From NCBI GenBank assembly GCA_023954475.1, contig JAMLHW010000001.1, forward strand, positions 62,001 to 126,000: DNA of 64,000 nucleotides, in the 5' to 3' direction. Both the position numbers and the translations under genes were made by a program. This DNA is from Anaerolineae bacterium. Lineage in GTDB: Bacteria; Chloroflexota; Anaerolineae; Promineifilales; Promineifilaceae. Under the pieces are notes generated by a model. The model was not told the origin of the DNA and did no database searches. It worked only from the letters and a program-made list of their open reading frames with translations. Shown piece after piece: positions 62,957 to 64,000 of this stretch (position 1 is its first letter; each line of letters starts with the position of its first letter).

Positions 62957-63748
62957 CTATTTACTCGTAAAACTGCCGCCCTGCGTGCCCAAATACGCCT
63001 CGATTACTTTCGGATCGTCGGTCACTTCCTTGTAACTGCCTTCGGCGATCTTTTTGCCGTAATCCATTGCAATCACCCGATCTGAAATGCCGCCGACTAC
63101 CTTCATGTCGTGTTCAATCGCCAAAATGGTGAAACCGCGTTCGTCGCGCAAACGGCGTATATTATCTGCCATTTCCAGGGTTTCCTTGGGATTCATACCC
63201 GCTGCCGGTTCGTCGAGCAATAGTAGTTTGGGTTCAGTTGCCATCGCGCGCGCGATTTCCAGACGACGACGATTGGCATAGGAGAGTACATTGGCGGGTT
63301 GATTCTGACGATAACCAGCGAGGCGTGTCCCAAAAAACGACAATTGCTTTAGCGCTGTTGCGCGCGCTTTTTCCTGCTCGCGCTTATAACCCGGCGTGCG
63401 CAAAATGACGCTAAAAACTCCGCCTTTGGTACGCGAATGTTGGCCGACCAGTACATTCTCCATAATTGACATGTTGAAAAAAAGGCGCACGTTTTGAAAG
63501 GTGCGAGCGATGCCTTTCTGCGTAATCAGGTGGGACGGCAGCCCGGTAATGTCGTCGCCGTCCAGCGTGATTTGACCGTAATCAGGTCGGTAGAAGCCGC
63601 TGATCAGGTTAAAAACAGTCGTTTTGCCCGCGCCGTTTGGCCCGATGATGCTGACAATTTCATGTTGATCGACGTGAAAGGTCAGGTTATCGACGGCTTG
63701 CAGGCCGCCGAAAGCTTTGCTCAATTCAATACACTCGAATAGTGGCAT
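62957..63748 (-). CDS. livG: Branched-chain amino-acid ABC transporter ATPase LivG
   Basis: A 263-residue ATPase. It has Walker [10 protein letters not shown], the LivG-specific GIARTFQNVRLF, a signature replaced by LSYANRRRLEIARA (typical of the LivG branch) and Walker B LLLLDEPAAGMNP. The start at 63748 gives MPLFECIELSKAFGG, just ahead of the first beta strand, with GAGGGTAGG upstream. It lies 25 bases after livM. Confidence 0.94.
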   Translation of the reverse strand: MPLFECIELSKAFGGLQAVDNLTFHVDQHEIVSIIGPNGAGKTTVFNLISGFYRPDYGQITLDGDDITGLPSHLITQKGIARTFQNVRLFFNMSIMENVLVGQHSRTKGGVFSVILRTPGYKREQEKARATALKQLSFFGTRLAGYRQNQPANVLSYANRRRLEIARAMATEPKLLLLDEPAAGMNPKETLEMADNIRRLRDERGFTILAIEHDMKVVGGISDRVIAMDYGKKIAEGSYKEVTDDPKVIEAYLGTQGGSFTSK

Positions 63749-63773
63749 ATGCCTACCCTCAAACAGCCGGCTA

Positions 63774-64000
63774 TCAATCTGTTCCGGTTGCGCCTGTTTC
63801 GGCCGAATCTTGATCGTCTTCTTCCGCATCAAAAATCTGCAGCCAGGCATCTTGTCGCCGGTCTGACACATCGATATCTTCTTCGTGTTCCAGAGGCGGC
63901 AACAGACCCTGCGGTCGCAATATCATCATCGCTACCAGCAATGCGCCGAAAGCGACAATGCGGTAATTCTCTGCCTCACGCAAAATCTCCGGTAAACCGG
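63774..64000 (-). CDS. livM: Branched-chain amino-acid ABC permease LivM, C-terminal part
   Basis: The frame is open to the window edge, so the 5' part is missing. The visible end reads GLPEILREAENYRIVAFG then LLVAMMILRPQGLLPP, the characteristic last helix of LivM. It is followed by an unusual acidic tail of about 40 residues (EHEEDIDVSDRRQ ... EEDDQDSAETGATGTD) that most LivM proteins lack. Confidence 0.88.
   Translation of the reverse strand, partial: GLPEILREAENYRIVAFGALLVAMMILRPQGLLPPLEHEEDIDVSDRRQDAWLQIFDAEEDDQDSAETGATGTD

Overview
The window looks like a piece of a Chloroflexota chromosome (Anaerolineae/Caldilineae/Ardenticatenia-like). This is inferred from gene content and style: permease-winged-helix fusions, several large GT-C membrane proteins, geranylgeranyl-reductase family, PIN-TRAM, hypCDE. 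No 16S rRNA is present to prove it. It is mostly ordinary core chromosome, with one clear accessory island at about 10.9-16.6 kb. It carries rnpB, two tRNAs, one perfect parS site plus one near-match, and a candidate replication-origin region near 51.4-51.8 kb.

Layout. 0-3.2 kb: choice-of-anchor B protein (partial), thpR, ABC exporter. 3.3-8.3 kb (minus): a DtxR/MntR-type Mn/Zn/Fe ABC importer (binding protein, ATPase, two permeases each with a fused winged-helix tail), then map. It is transcribed divergently from a P1B-4 metal-export ATPase (8.5-10.9 kb); each promoter has a palindromic operator beside its -10. 10.9-16.6 kb: island with a broken DUF4160 gene, DUF2442, a 3'-end remnant of a second ATPase gene, a CHAT-STAND-TPR protein interrupted by a 72-bp in-frame insertion, a zinc-ribbon protein and a 3-TM protein. 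16.7-24.8 kb: biotinyl carrier, M24 peptidase, GH-like lipoprotein, FAD reductase, LMW phosphatase, rnpB, hypCDE. 24.9-36.5 kb: cupin, tRNA-Arg, nnr, tRNA-Met, GT-C protein, etfBA, SAP and CHAD proteins, gltX, desaturase. 36.5-51.4 kb: clostripain-like protease, PncC-nucleotidyltransferase fusion, GT-C protein, ubiX, FMN-binding protein, HD and NYN proteins, methyltransferase, PIN-TRAM, and a GAF kinase with an ANTAR regulator. 51.4-61.6 kb: DnaA-box-rich intergenic region, membrane protein, enoyl-CoA hydratase and three large GT-C proteins with a methyltransferase. 61.8-64 kb: livMGF-type branched-chain amino-acid transporter.

Three sequence-level signals stand out from the genes. (1) The palindrome TCGGCCGA (usually TTCGGCCGAA) occurs about 98 times by hand count, roughly one per 650 bases against about one expected. 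It is used in all three reading frames and also in rnpB, and is absent from the 4.9 kb holding the CHAT cluster. This resembles the cyanobacterial HIP1 phenomenon with a different word, and it works as a native-DNA marker exposing the island as foreign. (2) Perfect DnaA boxes (TTATCCACA) are absent, as far as I can see, from 1-51.5 kb, yet eleven occur between 51.6 and 60.0 kb, eight of them inside glycosyltransferase genes in different frames and orientations. With the parS sites this suggests an origin/DnaA-titration domain. (3) Several genes have an extended -10 element (TGCTAnnnT type) only 6-7 bases from the ATG, implying leaderless mRNAs.

The best candidate for an undescribed system is the CHAT-STAND-TPR / zinc-ribbon / 3-TM cluster at 11.78-16.58 kb, here apparently switched off by an insertion bounded by direct repeats that could revert exactly.
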